Below, in pieces: positions 1 to 8,622 of a DNA stretch of 64,000 nt; position 1 is the first letter of the stretch; every line of letters starts with the position of its first letter. The position numbers and the translations under genes were made by a program. The DNA comes from Polyangia bacterium. GTDB lineage: Bacteria; Myxococcota_A; Polyangia; Nannocystales; Nannocystaceae. The notes under the pieces are model-generated. The model was not told the origin of the DNA. It searched no databases and worked only from the letters and a program-made list of their open reading frames with translations. The DNA lies in NCBI GenBank assembly GCA_030430565.1, contig JAUIKS010000037.1, forward strand, positions 62,001 through 126,000, given 5' to 3'.

Positions 1-412
1 CGCTCGACCACGGCGACGGAATAGTCTCGCCGTAGACGCGCACGGCCTCGGCCGCGAACCAGTCGATGAAGCCGGCGGCGTAGCGGATCTCGCCGCGGGC
101 CTCCGCGAGCGGCTTGCCGCACTCCCGCGTTAAGATCCGCGCGAGCGGCTCGACCGAGTCGAGCACGATCGCGTGCCAGCGGCGCAGCACGGCCGCGCGC
201 TCCTTGGCCGTGCGCGCGCGCCAGCCCGGGAACGCGCGGTCCGCCGCGTCGATCGTCGCCCGCACCTCCTCGGCCGTGGCTGCGGGCACACGCCCCAGCG
301 CCTCGCCCGTCGCGGGGTTGACGACGGTCGTCTCCTCGCCGGAGGACGAGCGCGCCCAGGCGCCGCCCACGAAGTAGGTCCCCTCGGGGAACTGGAGGTC
401 GTGCCCTGGCAT
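1..412 (-). CDS. gabD: NAD(P)-dependent aldehyde dehydrogenase, succinate-semialdehyde dehydrogenase-like (partial, C-terminus beyond left edge)
   Basis: About 137 N-terminal residues are visible, from an ATG at 412-410 reading MPGHDLQFPEGTYFVGG. The Rossmann-fold N-terminus of the ALDH superfamily is clear: VNPATGEALG, then LTRECGKPLAEARGEI and a YGETIP stretch, which is the pattern typical of succinate-semialdehyde dehydrogenases (GabD). The catalytic Cys and Glu lie beyond the window. It starts 28 bases after the PLP decarboxylase stop on the same strand, so the two are probably one operon in which the decarboxylase or lyase makes an aldehyde (or amine) and this enzyme oxidises the aldehyde. 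The family call is firm; the substrate is inferred. Confidence 0.85.
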   Translation of the reverse strand, partial: MPGHDLQFPEGTYFVGGAWARSSSGEETTVVNPATGEALGRVPAATAEEVRATIDAADRAFPGWRARTAKERAAVLRRWHAIVLDSVEPLARILTRECGKPLAEARGEIRYAAGFIDWFAAEAVRVYGETIPSPWSS

Positions 413-439
413 CGCGTCGCTCCTCGGTCTGTAGGCCCG

Positions 440-1912
440 CTAGTCGCGCGGCGGCACGAACAGCGCGTTGAAGTAGAGCGTCAGCGCCTGCTCGCGCAGG
501 CCGGGCGGCAGCGCGTCGAGGATCGCGTTGATGGTCGAGCTCTCCTCGAGCGATCCGCCGACCTCGACGCCCGCCATCGCCAGGAGCTGACCGAAGGTGT
601 CGGCGTCGAGTTCGAAGCTCGCGCCCGCGCCCCCTGCCCCCTCGATCATACCCGAGACCATCCCGATCAGCTGGCTCACGAGCTCGCCGGGTTTACGCCC
701 GCGGACCGCCTCGGTCGCTTCACCGAGGTCCTTCAGGAAGGCGTCGACCTGCGAGGTGAACTTCGGGTTGACGGCGAGGTGAATGTTCGCGGGCGCGCCC
801 TCAAACCGCAGCTGCGGGTGGGTGCACCAGCCGCGCGCGCGCAGCTCGTCGATGAGGAGGAAGGGGTCGACGTCATCGCTGTCGGCGGTGAAGGCGATGA
901 GGTTCATCTCGCTGTCGCCGACGAGCGCGAGGCCCTCGGTCGCGGTGATCCCCGCCTTGACCCGCCGCGTCGCGTCCAGCAGCGTGCGCGCGATCTCGAG
1001 GTAGCCGTCGTCGCCGATGTGGTGCAGCACCGCCCACGCCGCCGCCATCGGGCCGACGCTCTTGGCGCTCTGGACCGCGGTGTTGACGATCGGGTAGCCG
1101 TACCAGCGCGCGAACGCGAAGATCTGGTGCTTGCGCAGCGCGGCGTCGCGGTGCAGCACGATCGACGCGCCCTTCGGCGTGAAGCCGTACTTGTGGTAGT
1201 CCATCGAGATCGAGGTGACCCCAGGGACAGACAGGTCAAAGTCCGGGATGTCCGCGCCGAGCCGCCGGAAGTACGGGAGCAGGAAGCCGCCCATGCAGCC
1301 GTCGACGTGGAACAGCAGGCCGCGCTCGAGCGCGAGCTGGCCGATCTCGGCGATCGGGTCGACGACGCACTGCGGGTACGAGACCGCGGATCCGACCAGC
1401 AGGATCGTGTTGTCGGTGACGGCCGCGCGCATCGCCGCGACGTCGGCCTTGTAGGTCGTCGTGTCGACCGGCGTGACGACGATCTTGATCCCCAGGTAGT
1501 GGGCGGCCTTGTGGAACGCCGCGTGGGCGGTGACCGGCACGATCAGCTCGGGCGCCGTGATGCCACGGGTCGCGCGGGCGTAGTCGCGCGCGGTCTTGAC
1601 CGCGAGCATGATGCTCTCGGTCCCGCCGCTGGTGAAGTTGCCGACGACCTCGGGGCCGCCGCGGAGGTGGCTGACCGCGAGCGCGACCAGCTGGTTCTCG
1701 AGCTGGGTCGCGCTGGGGAACACCGTCGGGTCGAGGGCGTTCTCGGTGAGGTACATCGTGTACGCGCGCTTGGCGATGGCCTCGACCTGCTCGCCGATAT
1801 CGTAGACGTAGGCGAGCGTGCGCCCGTCTCGCCACTGCACGTCATGCGCTCGGAACGCCTCGAGCCGCTTGAACAGCTCATCCTCGGGGATCCCCTTCGC
1901 CGGAAGCTTCAC
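440..1912 (-). CDS. PLP-dependent group II decarboxylase / sphingosine-1-phosphate-lyase-like aldolase
   Basis: A fold-type I PLP enzyme of about 490 residues. A GNFTSGGTESI cofactor-phosphate region, a VDGCMGGF segment carrying the PLP-nitrogen Asp area, and a SMDYHKYGFTPKG Schiff-base Lys motif are all present. The last motif is the one seen in sphinganine-1-phosphate aldolases and related decarboxylases. The chosen start is a GTG at 1912 with a GAGGAG ribosome site about 10 bases upstream; the frame is open further upstream, but that part is Arg/Ser-rich and non-conserved. The adjacent ALDH suggests either amino-acid decarboxylation towards a semialdehyde or release of a fatty aldehyde that is then oxidised. 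I cannot separate these from sequence. Confidence 0.85.
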   Translation of the reverse strand: MKLPAKGIPEDELFKRLEAFRAHDVQWRDGRTLAYVYDIGEQVEAIAKRAYTMYLTENALDPTVFPSATQLENQLVALAVSHLRGGPEVVGNFTSGGTESIMLAVKTARDYARATRGITAPELIVPVTAHAAFHKAAHYLGIKIVVTPVDTTTYKADVAAMRAAVTDNTILLVGSAVSYPQCVVDPIAEIGQLALERGLLFHVDGCMGGFLLPYFRRLGADIPDFDLSVPGVTSISMDYHKYGFTPKGASIVLHRDAALRKHQIFAFARWYGYPIVNTAVQSAKSVGPMAAAWAVLHHIGDDGYLEIARTLLDATRRVKAGITATEGLALVGDSEMNLIAFTADSDDVDPFLLIDELRARGWCTHPQLRFEGAPANIHLAVNPKFTSQVDAFLKDLGEATEAVRGRKPGELVSQLIGMVSGMIEGAGGAGASFELDADTFGQLLAMAGVEVGGSLEESSTINAILDALPPGLREQALTLYFNALFVPPRD

Positions 1913-2075
1913 TTCGCTCTCACTCCTCGCCCGGCTGCGTGACGGGCGAGCGCACGATGGCAGGTGGTGATTCAAGCGTCAACACGCCGATCCGTGTCAA
2001 TCCAGCCGATCCAGCCCGCGTGCCCATGATGACGCGGACGACAGGCGCGGGCGACTTCGCGTACACTCGCAAGCC

Positions 2076-2681
2076 GTGTCGCCGCCCTCATTCGCGCACC
2101 TCGCCTCGAGCCCCTCGAGCTCCACCTCCGCCGCTCGGTCGCTCCGCGCCCGCGCGCTCATCTCCGGCTGCGCGCTCGTGCTCTCGGGGCTGCTCGGCGC
2201 CGCGTGTGCCGACTACGGCGCGGGCCTGTGCCTGAACCAGATCTGCGCCGCCGGGCTCTACGTCAAGCTGGTCTCGGGCGAGAGCGAGACGCTGCCCGCG
2301 GGCGAGTACACCTTCACCATCGAGCACGCCGCGAGCGAGTCGACGCACTCGTGGAGCTGCACGATCAGCGCCGACGACAGCGAGTCGGTCTACGACTGCG
2401 AGCAGCTCGAGGACGTCGGCCCCGAGCTCGTGCTCGACGCCTTCGTACAGCAGACCGACGACGAGATGATCCTGTGGGTGCGCACCTACACCGGCCCCGA
2501 CGGGATGCGCCGCTGGACCGGCCCGGAGGCCCTGTACCTCGATGTCGCGCACAGCGAGGGGCTGCGCTCGAGCGCCGAGTACTCGCCGACCTACGAGGTG
2601 ATGCAGGAGTCCGGCTGCGCCGTCTGTGAGGCCGCCGAGCAGACCCTCGACATCAGCGTGGTCGACCCGCCCGAGGGTTAG
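2076..2681 (+). CDS. Putative exported lipoprotein, function unknown
   Basis: 201 residues from a GTG start. An N-terminal Arg-containing segment precedes a hydrophobic stretch (ALISGCALVLSGLLGAAC) ending in a Cys that could be a lipobox, although the -3 Gly is not canonical. The mature part is acidic, beta-rich in appearance and contains several Cys (a CAVCEAAEQ segment near the end). No known domain is recognised. It is divergently oriented to the PLP decarboxylase, with about 160 bases between the starts. Codon bias fits a real gene; the function is unknown. Confidence 0.7.
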   Translation: MSPPSFAHLASSPSSSTSAARSLRARALISGCALVLSGLLGAACADYGAGLCLNQICAAGLYVKLVSGESETLPAGEYTFTIEHAASESTHSWSCTISADDSESVYDCEQLEDVGPELVLDAFVQQTDDEMILWVRTYTGPDGMRRWTGPEALYLDVAHSEGLRSSAEYSPTYEVMQESGCAVCEAAEQTLDISVVDPPEG

Positions 2682-2750
2682 CCGGCCTGCGAAGACCCGG
2701 GATGAAATCCGGGGTGTTGGTCACTCCCACGATGGCGCCGCCGTGGACAT

Positions 2751-2795
2751 CGATCCGCGCGCTGTCGCGCCGATCCGCGCGCCGTCGCGCCGATC
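2751..2795. repeat. Two-copy 20-bp tandem repeat in an intergenic region
   Basis: The unit CGATCCGCGCGCTGTCGCGC (2751-2770) is followed directly by the same unit with one substitution (2771-2790), then by the first five bases of a third copy. It lies in the 456-base gap 2682-3137 before the pseudokinase gene. The rest of that gap shows no convincing gene. Its 3' part (about 2972-2990) holds an AT-richer stretch, TCACATGAATGAATAGACAT, that weakly resembles the palindromes at 27672 and 49233. Confidence 0.6.
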
Positions 2796-3137
2796 AACAC
2801 GAACCTGTCGCGCGGAGGCGTGACGTCCCCACCCGCCCGGCGCTTCGCCGGCGAGCGGAGGACGTCGCACCTCCGCGGTGTGTATGTGCACAGAGCCGTC
2901 GCGCGCGTCGACTCGAGGCGCGTGCGCTCGCGTCGTGCACAGCGATCCCACGTGTGCGCGCACGCGAGGTTCACATGAATGAATAGACATACGGCGGTGG
3001 TCGGGCGCGACGCGGCCTCGAGCGCGCTCGTCGTCGAGCTGGCACGCGCCTTGCTCTCTTTCCCCCCGATGCTCGCTATCCAGCGCGGCCGCCCCGTACC
3101 GTATTCGGCGTCCGCGCGAGCGCCCCGGAGGAACGCC

Positions 3138-5135
3138 ATGACAACCAACATCCCCGCTGAGGGTCGCCGCGGAGGCCTCGCGCTCGCGGCGCTCGTGCCC
3201 TCAGAGATCTCGCTCCCACGCGTCGCGCTGCAGGACACGATAGAGTCCAGCACGAGCGGTCGCGCGCCCCTGGACGATGACCCCGTCGAAGATCCATCGG
3301 GCGGCGTTCGTCGTCTCGGTCGCTACGTGATCCTCGAGCCAGTCGGCGCGAGCGCGCGCAGCCACGTCTACGCGGCCTACGATCCGCACAGCGGCCGTCG
3401 CGTCGCGATCAAGCATCTCGAGCGCGTCGACGCCAAGCGCCGCGCGCGCCTCGAGCAGGCTGCCCGCTCGCTCGTCGCGCTCTCGCACCCCAACCTCGTC
3501 GGGGTGCTCGACGCCGGCGGTGATCGGGCCGACGAGCTGTTCTTGGTCATGGAATTCGTCGAGGGCATGTCGCTCTCGCGCTGGCTGCTCCGCCGGGGTC
3601 ACGATCGATCCTGGCGCGCGATCCTGCGGCGCTTCATCCAGGCCGGGCGCGGGCTCGAGGCAGCCCACGCCGCGGGCCTCGTCCACGGGGCGCTCACGCT
3701 CCGTCGCATCCTCGTCACGGGGGACGGCCGCGCGAAGGTCTCGGGCCTCATCGGCGCCCGCGCCCGCGCCGACGCGCGCTCGATGACTGCGGATGAAGCA
3801 GGCAATCCCGCGCGCGAGCGCGAGGTCGAGCTCGACCTCACGGAGACGATCGACCCAGAGCTGCTCGCGCCGGAGCAACGACGCGGGCTGCCCCCCGACG
3901 AGCGCGCCGATGTCTATCAGCTCTGCCTCGCGCTCCGCGACGCGCTCGACGAGCACGAGCCCCCGCGCGACAAGACCTCGTCAGCGCGCCGTCGACGGGC
4001 TCCGCGTCACCGCCCTGAGCCCACGCCGATATGGCTTCGAAGACACATCGCTCGTGGGCTCGAGGAGGACCCCGCGCGCCGCTGGCCGTCGATGACCGCG
4101 CTGCTCCGCGCGCTGGAGCGAGATCCAGCCCGCGCGCGAACGCGCCGCCGTCGCGCCGCCGCCGTGGTCGGCGCGCTCGCGGGCGTCGCCGCGACGACCG
4201 CCTGGTTCGAACAGCGGAGCGTTGAGCGCTGCGTCGCGACCAACTCGCTCGAGACCACCTGGAACGACGTCGCCCGCGCGTCGATCGAGCAGGCGTTCTC
4301 GGCCTCCCGCGCCGACGGGCACGCGACGAGCTGGCGCCGCGTCGAGCGACGCCTCGATCACTGGGCGCGGCGCTGGGGCGACGAGCTCGACTCGAGCTGC
4401 CGCGACCGCCGCCTGCTCTCCGCGAGCGCGGATCGGTACGATCGCGCGAGCTGCCTCGAGGACCGGCGAGACCGCTTCGTCGATCTCGTGAAGGTCTTGA
4501 GCGAGGCTGATCGCGCCGTCGTCGCGCACGCGGTCGAGGTGACCGACAGCCTCGCGCCGCCGAGCCTCTGCCGCGATCCGGCGTGGCTCGCCGCGCACGC
4601 GACGACGCGCCGCGAAGACGAGCGCGTCACCCTCGAGACGCTCCTGCCGCGGCTCGAATTCTACGCCCGCTCCGGGCAGTACGCGCGCGGGCTCCGGCTC
4701 ATCGGGCCGCTGCTCGAGTCCGATGACGATCACGTCCGCGCCGAGGCGCTCCGACTCGCGGGCGAGCTCGAGGCGGCGGTCGGGCGGCCGCAGGACGCGG
4801 AGCGACGACTGCACGCGGCGTGGCTGCTCGCGCTGCAGCTCCACGACGACCGCGCGGCTGCCGAGACCGCGTCGCGGCTCGCGGCGCACTACGCCCGAGA
4901 CCGCGAGCGGTCGGCGCGCTGGCGGGCGCTGGCCGACGTCATGTTCGCCCGCGCGGGCCTGCTCGAGCACCCGGCGGCCGTCGAGCACCACCTTCGCCTC
5001 GCCGCCCTCGCCGACGCCGACAGTCGCCCGGACGAAGCCTCCGCCCGCCGTCACGCGGCGCTCGAGCAGCTCGAGCGCGCGCTCGGCCCCGAGGCGCCCC
5101 GCGTCGCGGAGCTGCGCCGCGCGCTCGACGAGTGA
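3138..5135 (+). CDS. Catalytically dead Ser/Thr kinase-like protein with C-terminal helical repeat region (pseudokinase)
   Basis: A 665-residue protein starting at the ATG at 3138, which has a strong GGAGGA site 6 bases upstream; the frame is open further upstream but without such a signal. The kinase fold is recognisable: GRYVILEPVGA, VAIK Lys retained, HPNLVGVLDAG, MEFVEG, APEQ, ADVYQL. However, the Gly loop is GASARS, the HRD motif reads HGA (with HRDxKxxN reduced to HGALTLRRI), and DFG is replaced around VSGLIG. A transmembrane helix follows an Arg-rich stretch, then the same juxtamembrane block (TTWNDVA, WRRVERRLDHWARRW) seen in the two active kinases of this window, and TPR-like helices. 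Probably a membrane scaffold or regulator rather than an enzyme. Confidence 0.85.
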   Translation: MTTNIPAEGRRGGLALAALVPSEISLPRVALQDTIESSTSGRAPLDDDPVEDPSGGVRRLGRYVILEPVGASARSHVYAAYDPHSGRRVAIKHLERVDAKRRARLEQAARSLVALSHPNLVGVLDAGGDRADELFLVMEFVEGMSLSRWLLRRGHDRSWRAILRRFIQAGRGLEAAHAAGLVHGALTLRRILVTGDGRAKVSGLIGARARADARSMTADEAGNPAREREVELDLTETIDPELLAPEQRRGLPPDERADVYQLCLALRDALDEHEPPRDKTSSARRRRAPRHRPEPTPIWLRRHIARGLEEDPARRWPSMTALLRALERDPARARTRRRRAAAVVGALAGVAATTAWFEQRSVERCVATNSLETTWNDVARASIEQAFSASRADGHATSWRRVERRLDHWARRWGDELDSSCRDRRLLSASADRYDRASCLEDRRDRFVDLVKVLSEADRAVVAHAVEVTDSLAPPSLCRDPAWLAAHATTRREDERVTLETLLPRLEFYARSGQYARGLRLIGPLLESDDDHVRAEALRLAGELEAAVGRPQDAERRLHAAWLLALQLHDDRAAAETASRLAAHYARDRERSARWRALADVMFARAGLLEHPAAVEHHLRLAALADADSRPDEASARRHAALEQLERALGPEAPRVAELRRALDE

Positions 5136-5141
5136 CCGCGA

Positions 5142-6338
5142 TCATCGGCGCGCGGGCGTCCGCACGATCGAGAGCCCCCGCGCGCCGTCGAGGGAGCGCC
5201 ACGCGCTGATCAGCGCGCGCGCGGCCGGGCCGATGTCCCACTCCCTCGTCATCCGCCCGAGGCTGAGTCGCACCGATCCGCGCGCGTCCGCGGGCGCGAT
5301 CCCCATCGCGCCGAGCACCCCCGAGCGCCCGCCCTCGGCGTGACAGGCCGAGCCCGTCGAGGCCGCGACCGCCGTCGCGCGCGCGAGCACGTCGCGGCCG
5401 AGGCAGCCGGGGAAGCGCACGTGCAGCGTGTTCGGCAGCGTCCGCGCGCCCGCGCCGGTGCGCTGGATCCCCGGCACCCCCTCGGCGAGGCGCGCCCACA
5501 GGCGCTCCCGCAGCGCCTGTTGCCGTTCTGCCTCTTCAGACATATCGCGCAGCGCGACCTCGCAGGCGCGTCCGAGCGCGACGATCAGCGCGACCGGCTC
5601 CGTCCCCGGGCGAACGCCGCGCTCCTGCCCGCCGCCGAGCAGAAAACCCCGCGGCGGCTTCACGCCCTCACGCACATAGAGCGCGCCGATCCCCTTGGGA
5701 CCGTAGAGCTTGTGGCTGACGACCGTCAGCATATCGACATCGAGCTCGCCGACGTCGACCGGGATCTTGCCGACCGCCTGGGCCGCGTCGGTGTGCACGA
5801 CGACGGTTTTCGAAGCCGCCCGCGCGAGCCTCGCGATCTCGCCGACCGGCTGGATCACGCCGGTCTCGTTCTGCGCGAGGATCACGCTCACGAGGTCACA
5901 ACGACCCGGCGCCGGATCGGCGATCCGCGGGCGCGCCCGCTTGAGGTCGACGCGCCCCTCGCGATCGATCGGCAGCTCCGTGCACGCCCACTCGCGCGCC
6001 CGCACGAGCGAGCGCGCCGGCAGCTCGACCGCCGGGTGCTCGATCGGCGACGTCACCAAGCGCCCGCCGCGTTCGGGCCCCACGCCCAGCAGCGCCATGT
6101 TGTCGGCCTCGGTCCCGCCCGAGGTAAACAGGATCTCGTCCGCCGTCGCGCCGATCGAGCGCGCCACCTGCTCCCGCGCCCGCGCGACCGCCTCGGCCGC
6201 CGCGCGACCGTACGCGTGCCCGCTCGAGGGGTTCCCCCAGCGCTCGCCGAGCCACGGCAGCATGGCCTCGCGGACCTCCGGGTGCACCGGCGTCGTCGCG
6301 TTGTGGTCGAGGTAAATCGGCGCCGACATCCACCGCAT
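5142..6338 (-). CDS. Cysteine desulfurase, NifS/IscS-like
   Basis: About 398 residues. Class V aminotransferase fold: YLDHNATTPVHPEV at the N-terminus, TSGGTEADN, IEHPAVE (cofactor-stacking His), an NETGV segment, HTDAAQAVGK, and the PLP lysine in VVSHKLYGPKG. A flexible-loop catalytic Cys is present in STGSACHAEGG. The protein therefore has all residues needed to release sulfur from cysteine as a persulfide for Fe-S cluster or thio-cofactor synthesis. The start at 6338 has GTGAGG upstream; an alternative ATG is at 6329 (MSAPIYLDHN). It converges with the pseudokinase gene (6 bases between stops) and is divergent from the small PHA-system gene. No isc/suf partner genes are nearby, so which system it serves is open. 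Confidence 0.92.
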   Translation of the reverse strand: MRWMSAPIYLDHNATTPVHPEVREAMLPWLGERWGNPSSGHAYGRAAAEAVARAREQVARSIGATADEILFTSGGTEADNMALLGVGPERGGRLVTSPIEHPAVELPARSLVRAREWACTELPIDREGRVDLKRARPRIADPAPGRCDLVSVILAQNETGVIQPVGEIARLARAASKTVVVHTDAAQAVGKIPVDVGELDVDMLTVVSHKLYGPKGIGALYVREGVKPPRGFLLGGGQERGVRPGTEPVALIVALGRACEVALRDMSEEAERQQALRERLWARLAEGVPGIQRTGAGARTLPNTLHVRFPGCLGRDVLARATAVAASTGSACHAEGGRSGVLGAMGIAPADARGSVRLSLGRMTREWDIGPAARALISAWRSLDGARGLSIVRTPARR

Positions 6339-6474
6339 GCTAGCAGCCTCACCCGCTCGCTGCGCGCCGCGCCGCGCCTCCGCGAACGCGGGCGCGCTTG
6401 TCCGCCGGGCTTCGCAGCGTGTACGAATTGCGCGCGCGCTGTCGACGAGGTCGAGCGCGCGTGAAGGGACGGAC

Positions 6475-6768
6475 ATGTTCGGAAAAAAAGAAGTTCGCGT
6501 CACCGAGCCGCACAACCTCTCCCCTGACGAGGCGATCACGAAGATCTCCGCGTTCGAGGAGATGTTCAGCAAGTACGGGGTCAGCGTGAAGTGGTCAGGT
6601 CACAAAGCCGCGCTCAGCGGTCCGGTCTCGGGCAGCGTCGCCGTCAGCGATCATGACGTGACCGTGGTCGTCGTGCTCGGGATGATGGCGCGCGCCGCCG
6701 GGGTCAAACCCGACAAGCTCGAGGCCTCGATCCGCAAGCGCCTGCGCGCCGCCTTCGACGGCGAGTAG
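6475..6768 (+). CDS. Polyhydroxyalkanoic acid system family protein (PHA_gran_rgn-like)
   Basis: A 97-residue protein beginning MFGKKEVRVTEPHNLS at the ATG at 6475 with an AAGGGA site. The pattern of an N-terminal basic strand, a PDEAITKISAFEEMF helix, central alternating beta strands (WSGHKAALSG, VAVSDHDVTVVVVLG) and a basic C-terminal helix (IRKRLRAAFDGE) matches the small PHA-granule-region family found across proteobacteria. That family's function is not well defined beyond an association with polyhydroxyalkanoate or general stress. Divergent from the cysteine desulfurase. Confidence 0.75.
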   Translation: MFGKKEVRVTEPHNLSPDEAITKISAFEEMFSKYGVSVKWSGHKAALSGPVSGSVAVSDHDVTVVVVLGMMARAAGVKPDKLEASIRKRLRAAFDGE

Positions 6769-6810
6769 CGAGCTCGCCCGCTCACGTCGCGCGCGCTGTC
6801 CACCGACGGC

Positions 6811-7809
6811 TCACGCGCTCGACGAGAGCGGGCGCAGCCAGTGAAAGTCGTTGTCCCACGGGAAGCTCATGATCGACAGCGTCATTGAGGGCGAGAGCGC
6901 CGTGACCTCGTGGAACCACGCGACCGGGACGAACAGCCCCTCGCCGGGGTTGAGCGTCACGCTCAGCGCGGAGTTCGGATCAAAGCCGCGCTGCGCGAGC
7001 GCGGGGTCGTCGATGTCGAACCCCGCGAAGAAGCCGTCCATGTTCTCCACGAACGCGAGCTGATCGGGCGGCACGAGGCGCACGCGCTTGCGCCCCTCGA
7101 TCTGCAGCAGGAGCACGTTGTGGGGATCGAAGTGCGGGGCGCTGTATGTCCCCTTCGGCCCGATCCACAAAGACGCTCCGTGCGGCAGCTTCGGGCGCGT
7201 CACGAAGTGCGGCAGCCCGGTCAGCTCGTTCGCCAGCGCGGCCAGCTCGGGGCGCGCGAGCAGGCCGTTGCGCGAGACCAGGTAGCGCTCGTTCCCGACG
7301 GACTCGGCGATGCTCGCGATGTACTCGCCCAGCGTCGTCTGCTCGACCTCGCGCTCGACCTCGGAGCGACGCTGCGCGCGATCGCGCCCGACGTTGACCT
7401 CCACGGGCACGCTCCCGAAGCGCTCGGCGAAGCTGGCGATCGACCAGCGCCGGACCGCTGGGACATGTTTAAAAAGCCGCGCGCGCAGCACCAGCGGCCG
7501 CATCGACCTCCAGTACTCCTTGTGAAACCGCGTGCGCGTGATCTCGCTGACCGCGTCGAGCGTGATCGGCCCGCGCAGCCCCGCGCGCAGGCGGACGAGC
7601 TGCTCGGCCATCGCGGCGCGACCGCTGCGGGTCCGCATCCCCTTGAATTGCGGATTATCGCAGATCGCGCGCACCTGCTGCTCCGCCTCGTCGTCGGCGA
7701 TCCCCTGCGAGCGCAGGGTCTGCACCACGTCCTCCACGCCCGCGCCGCCGAGCAGGTTCTCGATCACCCACAGCTCCCAAGAGAGCCCGAGCCGTCGCTC
7801 CCTGCTCAC
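6811..7809 (-). CDS. Cupin-like / JmjC-type Fe(II)/2-oxoglutarate oxygenase
   Basis: 332 residues from a GTG at 7809 with AGGAG 7 bases upstream. The C-terminal half is a cupin_8/JmjC double-stranded beta helix: APHFDPHNVLLLQIEGRKRVRLVPP supplies the HxD iron ligands and FVPVAWFHEVTAL the distal His; LHFDP-like spacing and the LNPGEGLFVP strand fit the family. The N-terminal about 120 residues are helical and unrecognised. The family hydroxylates protein or small-molecule substrates using 2-oxoglutarate. The GTG start overlaps the TGA stop of the upstream lipoprotein gene (GTGA), so the two are likely translationally coupled. Confidence 0.85.
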   Translation of the reverse strand: MSRERRLGLSWELWVIENLLGGAGVEDVVQTLRSQGIADDEAEQQVRAICDNPQFKGMRTRSGRAAMAEQLVRLRAGLRGPITLDAVSEITRTRFHKEYWRSMRPLVLRARLFKHVPAVRRWSIASFAERFGSVPVEVNVGRDRAQRRSEVEREVEQTTLGEYIASIAESVGNERYLVSRNGLLARPELAALANELTGLPHFVTRPKLPHGASLWIGPKGTYSAPHFDPHNVLLLQIEGRKRVRLVPPDQLAFVENMDGFFAGFDIDDPALAQRGFDPNSALSVTLNPGEGLFVPVAWFHEVTALSPSMTLSIMSFPWDNDFHWLRPLSSSA

Positions 7810-8189
7810 TCGCCCGCTCCTGGGGCGGCGCCTGTCTCCGCGGGCTGCTGGGCGTCGCCTGTCTCCGCGGGCTCCTCGGCCTCGGCCTCGCCTGTCTCCG
7901 CGGGCGCGTCCTCGGTCGAATTCGTGTCGTCCTCGCTGTCCGCCGGATCCGCCTCGCTCGCGGCCTTGAACTCCGCCTCCCGCTGCTCCTGAAGAACCTC
8001 GTCCGGAGCCCTCTCGAGCCCGCGCTCGGGGCCGCAGTCGGCGCCCCCGTGACAGCACGGGCCGCAGGTCGGCGGGTCACCGTACTTCCGGTGTCCGCAG
8101 CTCGTCGCCAGCACCAAGCCCGCGCTGAGCGCAGTCACCTGCACCAAAAGACCTGTCGATTGAGGCAGCTCCGTCAGTCGTATCGCCAT
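7806..8189 (-). CDS. Small exported lipoprotein with PAETG repeats
   Basis: 127 residues. The N-terminal hydrophobic segment (TGLLVQVTALSAGLVLATSC) ends in a plausible lipobox Cys, followed by a Cys/His-rich patch (CGPCCHGGADCGPERG) that could bind metal, then an acidic tail carrying three PAETG motifs. The motifs come from a 15-base DNA repeat at 7831, 7858 and 7891. Its stop overlaps the start of the cupin oxygenase gene by four bases. The Cys/His patch followed by an acidic low-complexity tail suggests a secreted anchor or metal-binding protein, but this is only inference. Confidence 0.7.
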   Translation of the reverse strand: MAIRLTELPQSTGLLVQVTALSAGLVLATSCGHRKYGDPPTCGPCCHGGADCGPERGLERAPDEVLQEQREAEFKAASEADPADSEDDTNSTEDAPAETGEAEAEEPAETGDAQQPAETGAAPGAGE

Positions 8190-8238
8190 CGCCAGCCCAT
8201 TCGACCGGAGCGCGCGCGGGATGTCAACGCCATCGGCG

Positions 8239-8592
8239 CTAGCCCCCGCAGCCGTGGGCGAGCAGCTCGTGCACGACTCGCTGCGTGCATGTGCGCGTCT
8301 GCGCGGCGTGCTTCTTCATCAGCTTCGCGGCGTCGCAGCTCGCCTGCCTGTCCCCGAGCCGCGCGAGCTTCTGCAGCTCCGTCCACTTGACCGAGAGGTA
8401 GTTGCCGTTGACCCACTCCGCCGGATCGCCGCCGCCGACGCGGACGCAGGCCTCGCTGGTGTCGCCGACGCGCCGCTCTGCCTCGAGATCCGGGCTCACG
8501 CCGTCCTCACGCTTGCACGCGCTCGTCGCCGCGAGCGCGAGCGCGAGCATCGTCGTGAGGCGGGGAGCGTTCGTCCGGCGGGGGGAATTCAC
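8239..8592 (-). CDS. Small exported lipoprotein, function unknown
   Basis: 117 residues from a GTG start. The signal peptide MNSPRRTNAPRLTTMLALAL is followed by AATSACKRED with a lipobox-like Cys. The mature part has paired Cys (CVRVGG, ASCDAAKLMKKH, RTCTQRVVHELLAHGCGG) and looks like a small helical disulfide protein. No domain is recognised. Same strand as the two downstream genes 7806-8189 and 6811-7809, with a 49-base gap, so it may be co-transcribed with them. Confidence 0.7.
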   Translation of the reverse strand: MNSPRRTNAPRLTTMLALALAATSACKREDGVSPDLEAERRVGDTSEACVRVGGGDPAEWVNGNYLSVKWTELQKLARLGDRQASCDAAKLMKKHAAQTRTCTQRVVHELLAHGCGG

Positions 8593-8622
8593 GACGTGTG
8601 CATATCACAACGCCGCGCGGTC

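Noticed and set aside
173..1942. Long plus-strand open frame (about 589 codons) opposite the PLP decarboxylase
   Set aside because: Arg/Asp/Val-rich composition typical of the antisense of a GC-rich gene; the minus-strand protein has clear PLP-enzyme motifs.
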